64,000 bases of DNA from Hippopus hippopus (GCA_946811185.2 OX328112.1:13169215-13233214), one strand, 5' to 3'. Positions 22,816 through 33,451 are shown, counted from the stretch's first letter. Program-made: numbers and translations. Notes: generated by a model not told the origin, from the sequence alone.

Positions 22816-22936
22816 AACACACCCCCTCTTAAAGTCATCATTTATTGATGACTCAAAGCCTTATTAGGCAGAAAGTCCGTTTTTTGGACAACAAATGGGA
22901 TTAATGGCTCAATGGCCAATCCCGGACGAGCCCCCA

Positions 22937-23122
22937 TCTTACAAACAAAGTCCGTAACAAAGAAACAAATGAACAAATGCATAGCAGAAATACAGGGACC
23001 GGGCAGGATTCCAACCTAGAACGCCCGGACGAAAGGCCAACACCATAACCAGTGAGCTAAAGAGAATTCTCCCTGTATTAAACCGAGATGAAGCCATGCA
23101 TGGAGTGGTCTCCCATAACAGT
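22937..23122 (-). mobile_element. tRNA-derived SINE (family S4), copy 2
   Basis: It starts with AACAAAGTCCGTAACAAAGA and is nearly identical to copy 1 through CGCCCGGACGAAAGGCCAAC. It lacks about 20 bp present in copy 1 near its end. The two are in the same orientation, separated by about 120 bp. Confidence 0.82.
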
Positions 23123-23279
23123 ATCACCAAGATGCATTCGGCCCTTTTTTTTACAGAGCATGGCTCATATACAAAATGTCTAGTCAAACTATTATTTGAC
23201 ATAATTTTTTTCATCACATGCTAATTATTTTCTTCAGAGATCAGAAAAGGGACAAAATTTGACTTGCTCATTTCTTGGG

Positions 23280-23507
23280 TTAACCCTTTACCAAACGACA
23301 AAAAATCAGACTGTTCCAAATTGAAAGCATTTGCAGAGGACAAATTGAAGGTGGCCCAAATGACAAAATTTGACCTTGATAAGGTAGAAAACATTGTGGG
23401 AAAAGGAGAAAATGCTGGTTACCAGCATTTTGTCCTTTTCCAACAATGTTTTCAAAAGCTTTCTTTGTCAGGGTCATTGAAGTCGGCATTGTGTGGTAAA
23501 GAGTTAA
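23280..23507 (-). mobile_element. MITE A, reverse orientation, complete
   Basis: TTAACCCTTTACCAAACGAC left, ATTGTGTGGTAAAGAGTTAA right; arms almost perfect around CTGGTTACCAG. Confidence 0.93.
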
Positions 23508-23594
23508 TTCTGATTATGTCAAGTTAAAAATGTATTTTCAACTCTCCAACTCACCGCATGTTCTGTAACACATTCATGACTTTCCCTTGTATGA

Positions 23595-23829
23595 TTCATT
23601 GACTGAGTGAATGGTGTTTTACATCGCTTTCAACAGTTTTTCAGTCATATCCCAGGCACATCTCATATATTCATCTATTTCCTAGGTTCCACCAGTACTT
23701 GGCTAGGGCTCTTAAGTATCTTGCTGAAGGACACTCCCTCGAAAAACCAAGTGGATGCAGTAAGGTTCAAAGCTGGGGCCTACAGGTCATGAGTCCTATG
23801 CTTTACCACTGAGTGATGCAGGACCCCCT
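23595..23829 (-). mobile_element. tRNA-derived SINE (S1), 11-bp duplication
   Basis: CCCTTGTATGA at 23584-23594 and 23830-23840. The minus-strand head reads GGGGGTCCTGCATCACTCAG, with box B-like AGCTTTGAACC and the shared tail GCGATGTAAAACACCATTCA. Confidence 0.9.
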
Positions 23830-23871
23830 CCCTTGTATGACATTCCCAAAAATGGTAAGTGATCTACATAC

Positions 23872-23960
23872 CTCAAAGGAGATTTCATCTGGTATCTCTA
23901 CTGGCTTCTCTTTCTCTTCAATCTCCACTGTAAACTCGGATACCACTTCCTCTGTAGGAG
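23872..23960 (-). CDS. Titin-like micro-exon: about 30-residue PEVK motif
   Basis: 89 nt, acceptor CTATTTTTAG, donor GTATGTAG; phase 1 in, phase 0 out. It encodes PTEEVVSEFTVEIEEKEKPV and then EIPDEISFE. It is joined upstream as G|CT (Ala) to the 27035 exon and downstream in phase 0 to 22102. Short exons of about 28-30 codons, one PEVK motif each, are characteristic of the vertebrate titin PEVK region. This exon and its partner copy that style next to a 13-kb exon of quite different design. The reading depends on the splice sites and phase, which fit exactly. Confidence 0.85.
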
Positions 23961-24800
23961 CTAAAAATAGATCAAGTTGGCAAGATACAGTCTAAGGCTA
24001 ACTGTCACATGTATAAATTCTTCAACAACAAATCTGAAGTTTTAAAAACCGTCGAGTTGGCTTTTGGAAACATTGTAGGAAAGAGAGAAAATGCTGGTAA
24101 CTAGCATTTTCTCCTTTATCCACAACCTTTTCTACCATTTGAAAGACAAATTCCATCATTTCAGCCATGTTGAATTTTTCATGTACAAGCTCTTTAAATT
24201 TGAACAAGTGTAAAATGTGATTTGGTAAGGACATAAGCAGTCACCTATATGAACTCTTTACAATAAAACAAATTTCAATCTCATCAAAATCGAAAGCATA
24301 AATTTTGCTGGCAACAAATTAAATGTTGATTGAACAATGAGAATGTCTTTGAAAGGTAGAAAACAAACCCACAGTTTATTTATCTTGAGAAATATAGCTT
24401 TTTAAAACATTAGAAAAGGGAAAAATTGCTGGTAAACAACATTTTCTCCTTTTCCAATAACATTTTCTACAATTACAAAGACAAACCTAATCATTTGAGT
24501 CTCTTACTGATTTATTAGTTACCTGCATATACTTTAGATGTGGACGAAACTAAAATTAATTATGTCTAGAGCTATGGGCATTTCAAGAAAATATAATGAA
24601 AACAATCATGGCAACCGTTGGAGCTTGTCCATACAACTTTGTGACATGTATAGAAAAAGAAACTGAAAGATGTCAAAATATCTTTTCTGCAAATACATCA
24701 CAATGACTCCAAATGAAAAGAGTATGATTATGAAACAAAACAAACCGACAGGCCCTGATTTTATTACCTCATACACAAACATATATAACAGCATCCTGAC

Positions 24801-25046
24801 TGGCTGATTTAGTATATCAGAGATAGAAATAGGGCTAGTTTTGGGTACTTAACTGACTAAAGTGGCCGATTTAGTATATCAGATATAGACACATGGCTAG
24901 TGTTGGGTATCTAAAAGACTAAAGTGGCTCATTTGGTACATGTATATCAGAGATGAAAATAGGCTAGTTTAGGGTTACTGACTACAGTGGCTGATTTAGT
25001 ATATCAGAGATAAAAATATGGCTAGTTCTGGGTCTCTGACTGACTA
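24801..25046. repeat. 62-bp tandem repeat, four copies
   Basis: TGGCYSATTTRGTATATCAG begins at 24801, 24863, 24925 and 24988 (the third unit carries a small insertion before TATATCAG). Each unit continues with GGCTAGTTNTGGGT and GACTAAAGT. Confidence 0.88.
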
Positions 25047-25230
25047 AAATTCAATATGAATTTCAAGGCTATAACCATCTTGAATTCAAAATATACAGTA
25101 TAAAATACGTGAAAAGGGAACTTGATAAATATGTACTGGATTAAAAAAGCAAAACTCCATTGTACTCAGCCCTTTTTCCAAGACTATTTTGAAGCATGCT
25201 CCATATCAAGCACATAGCCTTTAAATTGGT

Positions 25231-25441
25231 GTCCGTGGTTGTGAGGTAGTGCGCCTGCCTCATAACCTTAAGGTCCCGAGTTCGATACCCGGGAGCAGGT
25301 GTCAACTTTGGGATTTCTTGTTGGCCCACACATTCGGCGCGAGTACTGGTGTAGTTCCCAGGAAGCAGAATCGAGAGAGATTAGTATAAGTTGTAAGAAC
25401 TTGTTTCTCAATCGATGTAAAATAAATATGTTTAAACTAAA
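25231..25441 (+). mobile_element. tRNA-derived SINE (family S3), full length, 12-bp duplication
   Basis: The target duplication CTTTAAATTGGT is at 25219-25230 and 25442-25453. The head has GTGGTTGTGAGGTAGTGCGC and box B GAGTTCGATACCC. The tail TATAAGTTGTAAGAACTTGT, then an AAATAAAT stretch, is shared with a fragment at 1250-1317. Confidence 0.92.
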
Positions 25442-25470
25442 CTTTAAATTGGTAGATATAAGGCTATTTC

Positions 25471-25699
25471 TAAACTCTTACCTGGAGGACAGAATACTAA
25501 AACTGTCCATTTCAAAAGCATTTGCAGATGACAAATTAAATGCAGCTAAAATGAAAGGATTTACCTCTGAAAATGTAGAAAACATTGTGGGAGAGTGAGA
25601 AAATGTTTAATAAAAGTATTTTCTCCTTTTTCCACAACCTTTTCAAAAACCATCTACCTCAGGGTCGTTTTAACTTGGAATTGTTTGGTTAAGGGTTAA
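25471..25699 (-). mobile_element. MITE A, reverse orientation, degenerate
   Basis: AAACTCTTACCTGGAGGACA left, GAATTGTTTGGTTAAGGGTT right; the palindrome is decayed on one side (GTTTAATAAAAG). Confidence 0.78.
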
Positions 25700-25716
25700 A
25701 TCTAAAAGTGTTCCCC

Positions 25717-25944
25717 TAACCTTTTACCACACGACAAAATTTCAGACCTGTCCAAATTGAAAGCATTTTGCAGACTACAATTTCAATGTGGCTCAATGAT
25801 GCAATTTTTGTTTGATAGGGTAGAAAACATTGTGTGTAAAGAAGAAAATGCTGGTTACCAGCATTTTTTCCTTTTCCCACAATGTTTTCAAAAGGCTTCT
25901 TCTTCAGAGTCATTAAAAGTTGGCATTGTGTGGTAAAGGGTTAA
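25717..25944 (-). mobile_element. MITE A, reverse orientation
   Basis: It starts CTAACCTTTTACCACACGAC and ends GCATTGTGTGGTAAAGGGTT; centre CTGGTTACCAG. Confidence 0.9.
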
Positions 25945-26169
25945 ACCTTTACCACACAATCCCGACTTTTAACCACCCTGAGGCAGAAGGCTTTTGAAAA
26001 CATTGTGGGAAAAGGAGAAAATGCTGGTAACCAGCATTTTCTTCTTTACCCACCATGTTTTCTACCCTATCAGGGACAAATTTTGTCATTTGAGCCACCT
26101 TTAATTTGTCGTCTGCAATTGCTTTCAATTTGAACCAGTCTAAAATTTTGTCGTTTGGTAAAGAGTTAA
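25941..26169 (+). mobile_element. MITE A, complete, sharing TTAA with an inverted neighbour
   Basis: TTAAACCTTTACCACACAAT left (the TTAA is also the end of 25717-25944); TCGTTTGGTAAAGAGTTAA right. Confidence 0.93.
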
Positions 26170-27034
26170 GAGTCAATTACTACCATATAGCTCTGGGTCT
26201 TTGCTATGATCTTGTTGGGTATCATTCCTCCTGACTTTCCACTGTCAAAGCCACTACTCTTAACTTTACTCAACAAAGTATAAGTCAGTACAATGTTTTT
26301 AAAATCTCTTTTTCTATATATAAATGACAAGACTTGTTAGTGGATTAATATACAGGATGGGGAGCTGAACCAAAAGTTTCTTTCATATCATCCAAACTTG
26401 CAGAAAGTCTAAAGTATCATTATCTTATTAAAAAACAAAGGCATAATTTGAAAATAAAATACCGTTTAAGTATACATTAAAAGAAATAAAAATCCACAAA
26501 AAATGATCCTCTCAAAAATATATTTGTAGCACAGTCTTTGCCAAAAGCTAAGCATAAAAATAAGCCCCTATGGTCACGTCTTTTTCCGTCTAAATTATCT
26601 AGCCACAAGAAAAATATCAAAGTCAAAATCAATTCTAGACATAAAGAAGTAAAGAAATAGATGTATGCCTGAACCATAAGGTAGTCCTATATACTGATAG
26701 CTTAAGAATCTAACCAAGACATATATTCAGACTTGAAACTTATCTTTTTGCAGATAACAAACTGTTTATGAAAAGAAATACAGCTTCACACTTTGGATAC
26801 AGAAAAAAGAACTTAAGAAAAAAAAGAACTAAATCATTACAGAAATGAAACTCAATTATTCTATTTACAGTTTCGTGAAGTAATGGTAAAACTTTATTCT
26901 GAATAAAATAGATGCTACAGTAATATATGTATTTTTTCTAGCATATGAGCAACCAAAGTTTCATGCCTTTCAAGTTGCAAAAGCTAGCATCAGCCTACTG
27001 ATCAGCCAGGTTATTTCTAGCATGTCAAATATAC

Positions 27035-29017
27035 CTGTGTCACTTTCTTTGAGGCCAGGTACTTCAGGAGCACCAACAGTCACTTCCTGTGGTATTGTTT
27101 TGGTTTCAACAGTCTTTGTGTCAGGAGTATCTGACAATTCAGAAATAGCAGTGATTTCAGAAGTATCATCCAAATCAGAATCAATGCTCTTTTTGAGCTC
27201 TGGTTTTTCTAATTCATCCATTTCAATTTTTTCATCCGCTTTTTGCTCTTCACTGTCAGGATAGATTGGTTCTAGTTTTGTAATAACTTCAACTGTCTCA
27301 TCAGTCTCTGTCACATCAGCAGTCTTTCCAGGAATGTCAATGTCCACAAGGACTTCAGCCAAAGGAGCTTCTGATACTTTCCTATCAATTTCAGCCTCTT
27401 CACCAGGAATTAACTCTATTGAGCTGACTTTATCAACCTCCACTTTTTTCTCATACACTAGGTCTGGCAGTTGCTCTGTGGACTCACTTTGTTCTGTTTC
27501 TAACATAGATTCTGTGATTTCAATCTCAGTTTCATAAGCTTTTGTTGGCTGTTGAGCTTCCAAGTCTATAATGATAGGACTCATTTCTTCAGGAAGAACT
27601 TTCTCATCTGACTGTTTCTCAAGCCTGTCAATTTCTTTGGTCAATTCCAGCTCTTTATCAAGGACCATATCCGGCACTGGTAGTTCTTCTGTTGTCTCAA
27701 TTATTTCTGATTCTATTGTAGACTCTGTAATTTCTGTCCTAGTTTCAGTATCTCCTATAGGTTGTTGCGCCTCTACATCAATCATGATTGGGGTAATTTC
27801 TTTAGGAAGAACTTCCTCTTCAGGCTGTTCTTCAAGTGTTTCAATTTCTTTTGTCGGTTCCCTTTCTATCTCTTCAACAGTAATGGGCATTTCTTCTGTA
27901 GTCTCGATTAATTCTGTCGTCACTTTAGACTCTCTAATAACAGCTTGGGCTGTCTCCTTTTCCACAGGTTGCTGAACTTCTAAGTCTATTACAACAGGGG
28001 CTGCTTGTCCAACATCAGTTTTCTGATCAGACTGTTGTTCAGTAGTGTATATATGTTCTCTCGATTCACTGTCTTTCTCATAAACCACGTCTGGCAATTG
28101 TTCAGATGTCTCAGTAAATTTTGTTACTATTGTAGATTCTGTTATTTCAGTTTTGGTTGTCACCTTTTCAATGGGTTGCTGAACATGCAAATCTATTATT
28201 ACTGGAATCTCTTCCTCCCCAATTGTTTTCTGATCAGGTTGTGCTTCTATAAAGTCAGTTTCTTTTGTCAGTTCCCATTCCTTGTCATGTACGATATCTT
28301 GCAGCTGTTCTTCAGTTTCAATCACTTCAATTTCTGCTGTAGATTCTGGAATTTCAGTTGTGATTGTCAGCTTGTCAGAAGGTTGCTCCACATCTAATTC
28401 TATTATAATTGGAGTTTCTCCTGTTTGAGCAGCTTTCTCCTCAGGTTTTTCTGCAGGTAAATCAAGTGTTTCTTCCACTAATGGAACTGAAACAACTTCT
28501 GCATCTTCTGTTATCTCTACAACTTTTGTAGGTTTTAAATCACCTTTCAGAGTATCTGCCTCTTCTTCAGCTTTATCTTCAATAACAGCAGTTTCAATAA
28601 ATTTGTCTTCTACAATCACATCAATAACAACGGGAGTTCCTATATCCTCCTTGATTTCTTCAGTTCTCTCCTCTTCAGATCCTTCTTCCTCTATTTCTGC
28701 AGGAGTTTCTTTTATTTCAAGAGTTGGGATCTTTATTTCTTCATCTGTCATATGTACAGGAGATTCTGACTTGATTTCATCTATTTGAGAAACCACTATG
28801 TCCTGATCAGGCAACAGTGCAGGAGTTTCTGTTACTTCAAAATCAACTGATTCAACTGATGGGCTTATACTACTAACACTAACTTCATCAATTTGATCAA
28901 GAGGAAGTTTTAATTGCTTTTGAGCTACCACAGGAAGTTCATCTATTGGTGCTGCTCTTTCGTCGGGATATTTAGGTGTCACTGACTCCTCAGGCTTATC
29001 AGTTTTGATTTCTTCCA
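27035..29017 (-). CDS. Titin-like exon: 661-codon spring segment with 69-aa repeats
   Basis: 1,983 nt, phase 1 to phase 1; acceptor TTATAATTTAG, donor GTATATTT. The start reads EEIKTDKPEESVTPKYPDER. The middle carries 4.7 units of a 69-71-residue repeat at about 27435-28412. The end is acidic and Thr-rich (TSEITAISELSDTPDTK; VPGLKESDT). It has no Ig domain and no predicted globular fold, with high Glu, Thr, Ile and Pro. It joins the previous exon as Val and the next as G|CT (Ala). Reading through the donor adds a short hydrophobic tail to a stop at 26970; T-rich intron sequence explains this, so it is not proposed as an isoform. Confidence 0.92.
27435..28412 (-). repeat. 69-residue tandem repeat, 4.7 units
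   Basis: Counted from the Pro of PIIIELDVEQP, unit lengths are 69, 69, 69 and 71, then a partial unit from 27578. The conserved skeleton is P-I/V-I-I-D-L-x-V-Q-Q-P, T-E-I-T-E-S-T, E-Q-L-P-D-x-V-Y-E-K, T-K-E-I and a D-x-K acidic linker. Confidence 0.85.
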
Positions 29018-29493
29018 CTAAATTATAAAAGTAATGTAGGAAAATTTCTCAGTCATGGAAACCGATTTTGTCCAATACTCATGTATATAATCCCCAGTAC
29101 ATATCACAAAGTAGATTTAAGTCTTTTTTTGTTTGCTTGATTCTTTATGTCAATTTTATTCCTTTGAACATCTTATTTAGACAGCTCACTAACCTATGTT
29201 TTTCAAAATATTTCATGCAATATCATCTGAAGCACTACAGTGCTCAAGTACACTCAAATGATTGGATAATTCAAAATGTATAAAAAAAAAGTATGTAATG
29301 TACAGTGGTCGTCTTAAGATACACATTCAGGAGTAATTACCAGTATAACATACCTCTTTTTCCAGTTTATACATAGTCTTAATAATTATTTTGAACAAAA
29401 CCAATACAATGTGGTTTTTTTTTTATTCTGATCCTGCTGAGCTTTTTTTAGGATCATTAAGTCTGAGACCTTATACTACAACCAGTTTATCTA

Positions 29494-29723
29494 TTAACCC
29501 TTTGTCAAACTACAACACTTTAGAATTGCCCAAGATAAAAGCTTTTGCAGACGACAAAATAACTGTGACTTAAAAATAGAAATTCACCCTTGGAGGGGTA
29601 GAAAACATTGCGGGAAAAGGGGAAAATGCTGATTACCAGCGTTTTCTCCTTTTGCCACAATGATTTCAAAAGGCCTTTTTCCTTTGGGTCTTTAAAACTC
29701 GGGATTTTGTGGTAAAGGGTTAA
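29494..29723 (-). mobile_element. MITE A, reverse orientation, sharing a TTAA with its neighbour
   Basis: TTAACCCTTTGTCAAACTAC left, GATTTTGTGGTAAAGGGTTA right. The right TTAA (29720-29723) is also the left end of a decayed copy running to about 29890. Confidence 0.85.
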
Positions 29724-30258
29724 CCATTGGCTTTCGAAAACATTATGTAAAAAAGGAGAAAATGCTGGTAACCACCACTTTTTCCATCCTTTTACAGACA
29801 AAAATCATAATTTGAGCTGCATTTTATCACTTCAACAAATATCTTTTTATATGAAGAGTCTGAAATTTTGTTGTAATGTAAAGGGTAGAAATCAACGCAT
29901 GTATTAATCCTTTGCCACAGAATCCTGAGGAAAAAGACTTTTGAAAAACAGTGTGCAAAGAGGTGAAAATGCTGGTATACCACACTGTTTTCTGCTTATC
30001 CTTGGACAAGGCCATCTTTGCTTTGTTGTCTTCTTTCAAGTTATATAAGTCTTAAATCCTGTTGTTTGGTAGAGTTACACTCATTGCAGTTGCCAGCTTT
30101 TAACTTATTATATTATGAAAAGGAACAAGTACTTGCTGTGGGCACCTGCTCTTTTTTCTACACTTACTTTCAATGCCAATGAACTCTTTACCAAACAACA
30201 AATTTTAGACTCATCTAAATTGAAATCTTTGGTACAAATAAAATTAAATGCTGCTCAG

Positions 30259-30474
30259 TCAAATGGTGTTTTACCTCACTTTCAACATTATTCAGTCATA
30301 TCACGGCAATAGCTCACATGTTCATGTATTTCCTGGGTTTCACAAGTACTAGGCTAGGGCTCCGGAATGTCTTGCCCAAGGACACTCCCACAAAAACCCA
30401 GCAGATCAGGTAGGGCTCAAACCCAAGGCAGGTTACGAGTCCCACACTTTCCCACTGAGCCACGCAGGACCCCT
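30259..30474 (-). mobile_element. tRNA-derived SINE (S1) in a MITE A copy, 13-bp duplication
   Basis: The target duplication AAATGCTGCTCAG is perfect at 30246-30258 and 30475-30487, and the MITE A sequence continues across it. The minus-strand head AGGGGTCCTGCGTGGCTCAG and box B GGTTTGAGCCC define the tRNA-like part. Confidence 0.93.
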
Positions 30475-30577
30475 AAATGCTGCTCAGATGATGAAAAATC
30501 TATAAAAGAGAAAAAAACTCTTTTTTTTTATGTTAAAAAAACCCAAAACATTTACTAGTAAGCATTAAGATCCTCAC

Positions 30578-30944
30578 CTTCTAGTGTAAGTTCTGCTGTC
30601 GATCTGACAGTTCCGAAATCATTTGTTGCCTCTAGCGTGTATTCCCCTTCATCTTCAGGCACTGTTTCCTTGATGATTAAAATACAGGTACCATCCTTGT
30701 GGTACTCTGTGATGTATGTTGCCGATGTTTCTGGAATGGGCTCACCATCCAAGATCCATCGGACAGTGGGACGGGGTTGGCCAACAACCACACATAGAAA
30801 TTTGATGTATGTTCCGTGAGTGGTTGTGATGGGTGACAATTCAGTGATGAATCGTGGGGCTTCACCTGTGGGTAGGGTGGGGGTTACCTCTTCCTGGCTT
30901 TCAACAGGGACCGTCTCCTCTGTGACTTCTTCCCTAGGCACAAG
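30578..30944 (-). CDS. Titin-like exon: linker plus complete Ig domain
   Basis: 367 nt, acceptor TTTTATTTTCCAG, donor GTGAGGAT; phase 0 in, phase 1 out. After an acidic linker (LVPREEVTEETVPVESQEEV) comes a full I-set Ig domain. It has APRFITELSPITTTHG, the B-strand Cys in KFLCVVVGQPRP, the Trp in VRWILDGEPIP, ITEYHKDGTCILII, and the D-x-G-x-Y motif in PEDEGEYTLEATNDFG. The F-strand Cys is Leu, so the standard disulfide is absent although another Cys lies in strand E (GTCIL). It joins the 27035 exon as G|TG (Val). Of the four Ig domains this fits the I-set consensus best. Confidence 0.93.
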
Positions 30945-30973
30945 CTGGAAAATAAAAAAAATGCTTTGAATGT

Positions 30974-31203
30974 TTAACCCTTTACCACACAATCCCAATT
31001 TTTAACCACTCTGGTAAAGAAAGCTTCTGAAAACATTGAGGGAAAAAAAGGAAAATGCGGGTAGCCAGCATTTTCTCCTTTTTCTGCAATATTTTCTAAC
31101 CTTTCACAGACAAATCTAATTATTTGTGCCACATTTACTAAGTCATCTGCAAGTGCTTTCAGTTTGGACCAGTCTAAAATTTTGTCAAATGGTAAAGAGT
31201 TAA
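30974..31203 (+). mobile_element. MITE A, complete, 29 bp from an Ig-exon acceptor
   Basis: TTAACCCTTTACCACACAAT left, GTCAAATGGTAAAGAGTTAA right; arms GGGAAAAAAAGGAAAATGCG and the inverse, with a few mismatches. Confidence 0.9.
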
Positions 31204-31376
31204 ATGACATTAACCCCACCTTCCACACAGTTTTAGAAATATCACAACAACAGTTCACTTTAAGAGTTTGCTGGGATTCATCTATGGCTAAGGCTGTGCA
31301 ATGCATTGCTAAGGTGCAGCTTGTGAGAACCAAGGATATCCTTGTGACAACCAATGAGCCCTGCATGCAAGACCAG

Positions 31377-31598
31377 TTAACTCTTTACTACATGAAGACA
31401 TGTCCAAATTGAAAGCGCGTGCAGACCACACTTCAAATTTGGCTAAGATGTATGAATTTATCTTTGATATGGAAGAAAACAGTTTGGGCAAAGGAGAAAA
31501 TATTGGCTAGCAGCATATTCTCCTTTTCCCACAATGTTTTCAAAAGATTGTCCCTATAGAGTGCTTAACATTGAATATTGTGTGGTAAAGGCTATGTG
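31377..31598 (-). mobile_element. MITE A, reverse orientation, degenerate
   Basis: TTAACTCTTTACTACATGAA left and GAATATTGTGTGGTAAAGG right; centre GCTAGCAGC. Confidence 0.78.
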
Positions 31599-31892
31599 TC
31601 AAATGAAACTGTAGTCAAACTATATCATATTCCTATACTACCATAATTTCTTAAAAAATAGTACATAAACAAGGGTTTCTTTGCTAGGATTAAATCATTA
31701 ATCATTTTCCATACTGAATTGAAAATGTCAGGTTATCAGTACTCTCTATCTCTGAAATATAGGTCAGGTAGGCTGAATTGGGATTAATCATTTACAACAG
31801 TTCCAGATATTCAGCTTATTCTTATACAAAAGAGGAGCCATTGGTAATGAGTTGAATGCTGTTTGCTAAAAGGTTACAAACAATAGCCTTAC

Positions 31893-32317
31893 CTCCTCTT
31901 CTGGAGCAGTCTTCGTTTCTGAAAGTTCCTCCTTGGGCAATAACAGTTCTACATTGGTAGAAACAGTAGTGACCTCTGTAGGGGTAACTTCTGTTGGGAT
32001 AACCTCTTCCATCTCCTTGGTGGTAACCATGGAGACTTCTTTAACTGTTGCCGTTGGAGCAACTTTTTCTTCATCTGGAAGAGGTGACTCTTCTACAGTG
32101 ACTTCCATTGAAGATATTTCTGTCTTCTCTGGTGTCACTATCTCGAAAGAAACTTCCTCAGTCTCAGGCTTCTTGAGATCCTCCCTTGTCGTTTCTATGG
32201 TGATGACCTCAGAGGTTTCTGGGGTCATCTTTTCAGGTGAAATGTCTTGACCCTCCAAAGTCAAAATCTCTTCAACAGCTGTCTGCACCTCTGGTACTTC
32301 TTCTTCAACATGGGGTG
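31893..32317 (-). CDS. Titin-like exon: 141-codon acidic spring segment
   Basis: 425 nt between acceptor CTAACATTTTAG and donor GTAAGGCT; phase 1 in, phase 0 out. It encodes PHVEEEVPEVQTAVEEILTL and continues with a Glu/Thr/Val/Pro-rich sequence ending ETKTAPEEE. No fold is expected. It forms a two-exon module with 30578-30944, joined in phase 0 (EEE|LVPREEV). The pair is symmetric, phase 1 to phase 1, so it can be spliced in or out as a unit. The antisense frame of similar length is a shadow. Confidence 0.9.
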
Positions 32318-32848
32318 CTAAAATGTTAGAAATTCACACTGATGAAATTTTTTTGCATGAAGTGTTGATGGTCAGCCTTTCTGATGCCTTCATGATTTCT
32401 TTTTTTTTTTTGTTGAAATGGCTTTTTTTAGTTTTAATATTTTCATTTTCCTGCTGTTTTTTTTTTTATTTCTTTTGTGTGTGTATGCTATAAAGAGCCC
32501 AGATATATCTGAAGAGTAAAAAAAAACCCTTTTAATAAGACAATCAGGCTAAAGCTCTATTTACTTTCTTCTAAATTTCAAAAGATAGCCAATTTCAAAA
32601 TTCAATCAACCTTTCTTATTCAAATTTGTGACTTGTTCTTCCGTGTAGCTGAATATGCTGGCTTTTAACCTACTTTTTGGTATTGAAAACAAATGAATAA
32701 AGAGAAATTTGTGATAGATAAAAAATGTAGACAAGTTTATTAAAAGGGCTCCTGCCTATTTGCTGGCAAATTTACACCATCTATCTTTTTTAAGGATATT
32801 TCTTGTTCCATATCTTTAGTGTTTATTTACTCATCATGTGATCCTATC

Positions 32849-33040
32849 TTTACCACTCATTCCTGAGTTTGAATGATCCTAGGTAATAATACTTTTAAAC
32901 ACCAGCATTTTCTCCTTTTTCCACAATGTTTTCTACTCTATCCAAGTCAGAAAGTTATCATTTCAGCAACATTTATTTTGTTGTCTGTAAACACTTTCAA
33001 TTTGGATAGGTCTAAAATATTGCTGTTTGGTAAGGAGCCA
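32849..33040 (+). mobile_element. MITE A lacking its left palindrome arm (second case)
   Basis: The left end is CTTTACCACTCATTCCTGAG. Only the right arm CCAGCATTTTCTCCTTTTTC remains. The right terminus GCTGTTTGGTAAGGAGCC is eroded. Confidence 0.75.
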
Positions 33041-33103
33041 AATATTTTAATCAATAGACTCCAGCATGGTCTATATTTGTTGTTTGTGGTTGTGTGTACT
33101 TTT

Positions 33104-33300
33104 TTAACCCTTGACCACACAATCCCAAGTTTTAATGACCCTGAGAAAATAAGCTTTTGGACACAGTGTGGTAACCAGCATTTTCTCCTTTTCCCACAAT
33201 GTTTTCTGCCCTTTTAGAGACCACTCCCATCATTTGAGCACCATTTATGTTGTCCTCTGCTTTCAATTTGGAGAAGTTTAAACCTCTGTTGTATGGTATT
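33104..33300 (+). mobile_element. MITE A lacking its left palindrome arm
   Basis: TTAACCCTTGACCACACAAT is followed after about 60 bp directly by GTGTGGTAACCAGCATTTTC, so about 30 bp of the left arm are deleted. Confidence 0.8.
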
Positions 33301-33451
33301 CCTTGATGCCTGACCTCTGGATTAAAATTCAGGTGTAATTTCTGTCCCTGCTAGACAAGGTTTGGCATGATATTTAGCAAAGACACAGTCTTGAAGCAAG
33401 GTAAAAGTGAGTGCACCATGTTGGTGCCAATGCTCAGCTTCAGGTGCTTGT

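Larger units (their letters stand above)
22171..23170. mobile_element. MITE B exploded by a MITE A and two SINE copies
   Basis: Left terminus TATATGAGCCATGCTCTGTG, then AAAAGGAGGCTTAA where MITE A begins. The body resumes at 22430 (AGCATCTGCAAAAAGTATCA), is interrupted near 22614, and the right terminus ACAGAGCATGGCTCATATA appears at about 23152-23170. Confidence 0.82.
22103..23871 (-). other. Intron inside the 23872/22018 module, made of nested transposons
   Basis: The layers are one MITE B (22171-23170) containing a MITE A (22201-22429) and two copies of a SINE (about 22614-23122); then a MITE A (23280-23507) and a SINE (23595-23829). Very little is left unexplained. Confidence 0.85.
23961..27034 (-). 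other. Intron between the 27035 and 23960 exons
   Basis: It holds MITE A copies at 25941-26169, 25717-25944 and 25471-25699, with decayed ones at 24245-24560 and 24012-24235. A full SINE (25231-25441) and a 62-bp tandem repeat (24801-25046) are also present. 26170-27034 is AT-rich with nothing recognised. Confidence 0.8.
29018..30577 (-). other. Intron between the 30578 and 29017 exons
   Basis: It contains three MITE A copies in series (29494-29723, 29720-29890, 29903-30076) and a fourth (about 30181-30540) split by a SINE. 29018-29490 is unique AT-rich sequence. Confidence 0.8.
30945..31892 (-). other. Short intron inside the 31893/30578 module
   Basis: It is mostly two MITE A copies (31377-31598 and 30974-31203). 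The second ends 29 bp from the acceptor of the Ig exon. The 31600-31890 part looks unique and non-coding. Confidence 0.8.

Noticed and set aside
26970..27034. Hydrophobic tail after the 27035 exon (FDMLEITWLISRLMLAFAT)
   Set aside because: Same reason: a GTATAT donor in the expected phase and a continuing chain of exons in frame.
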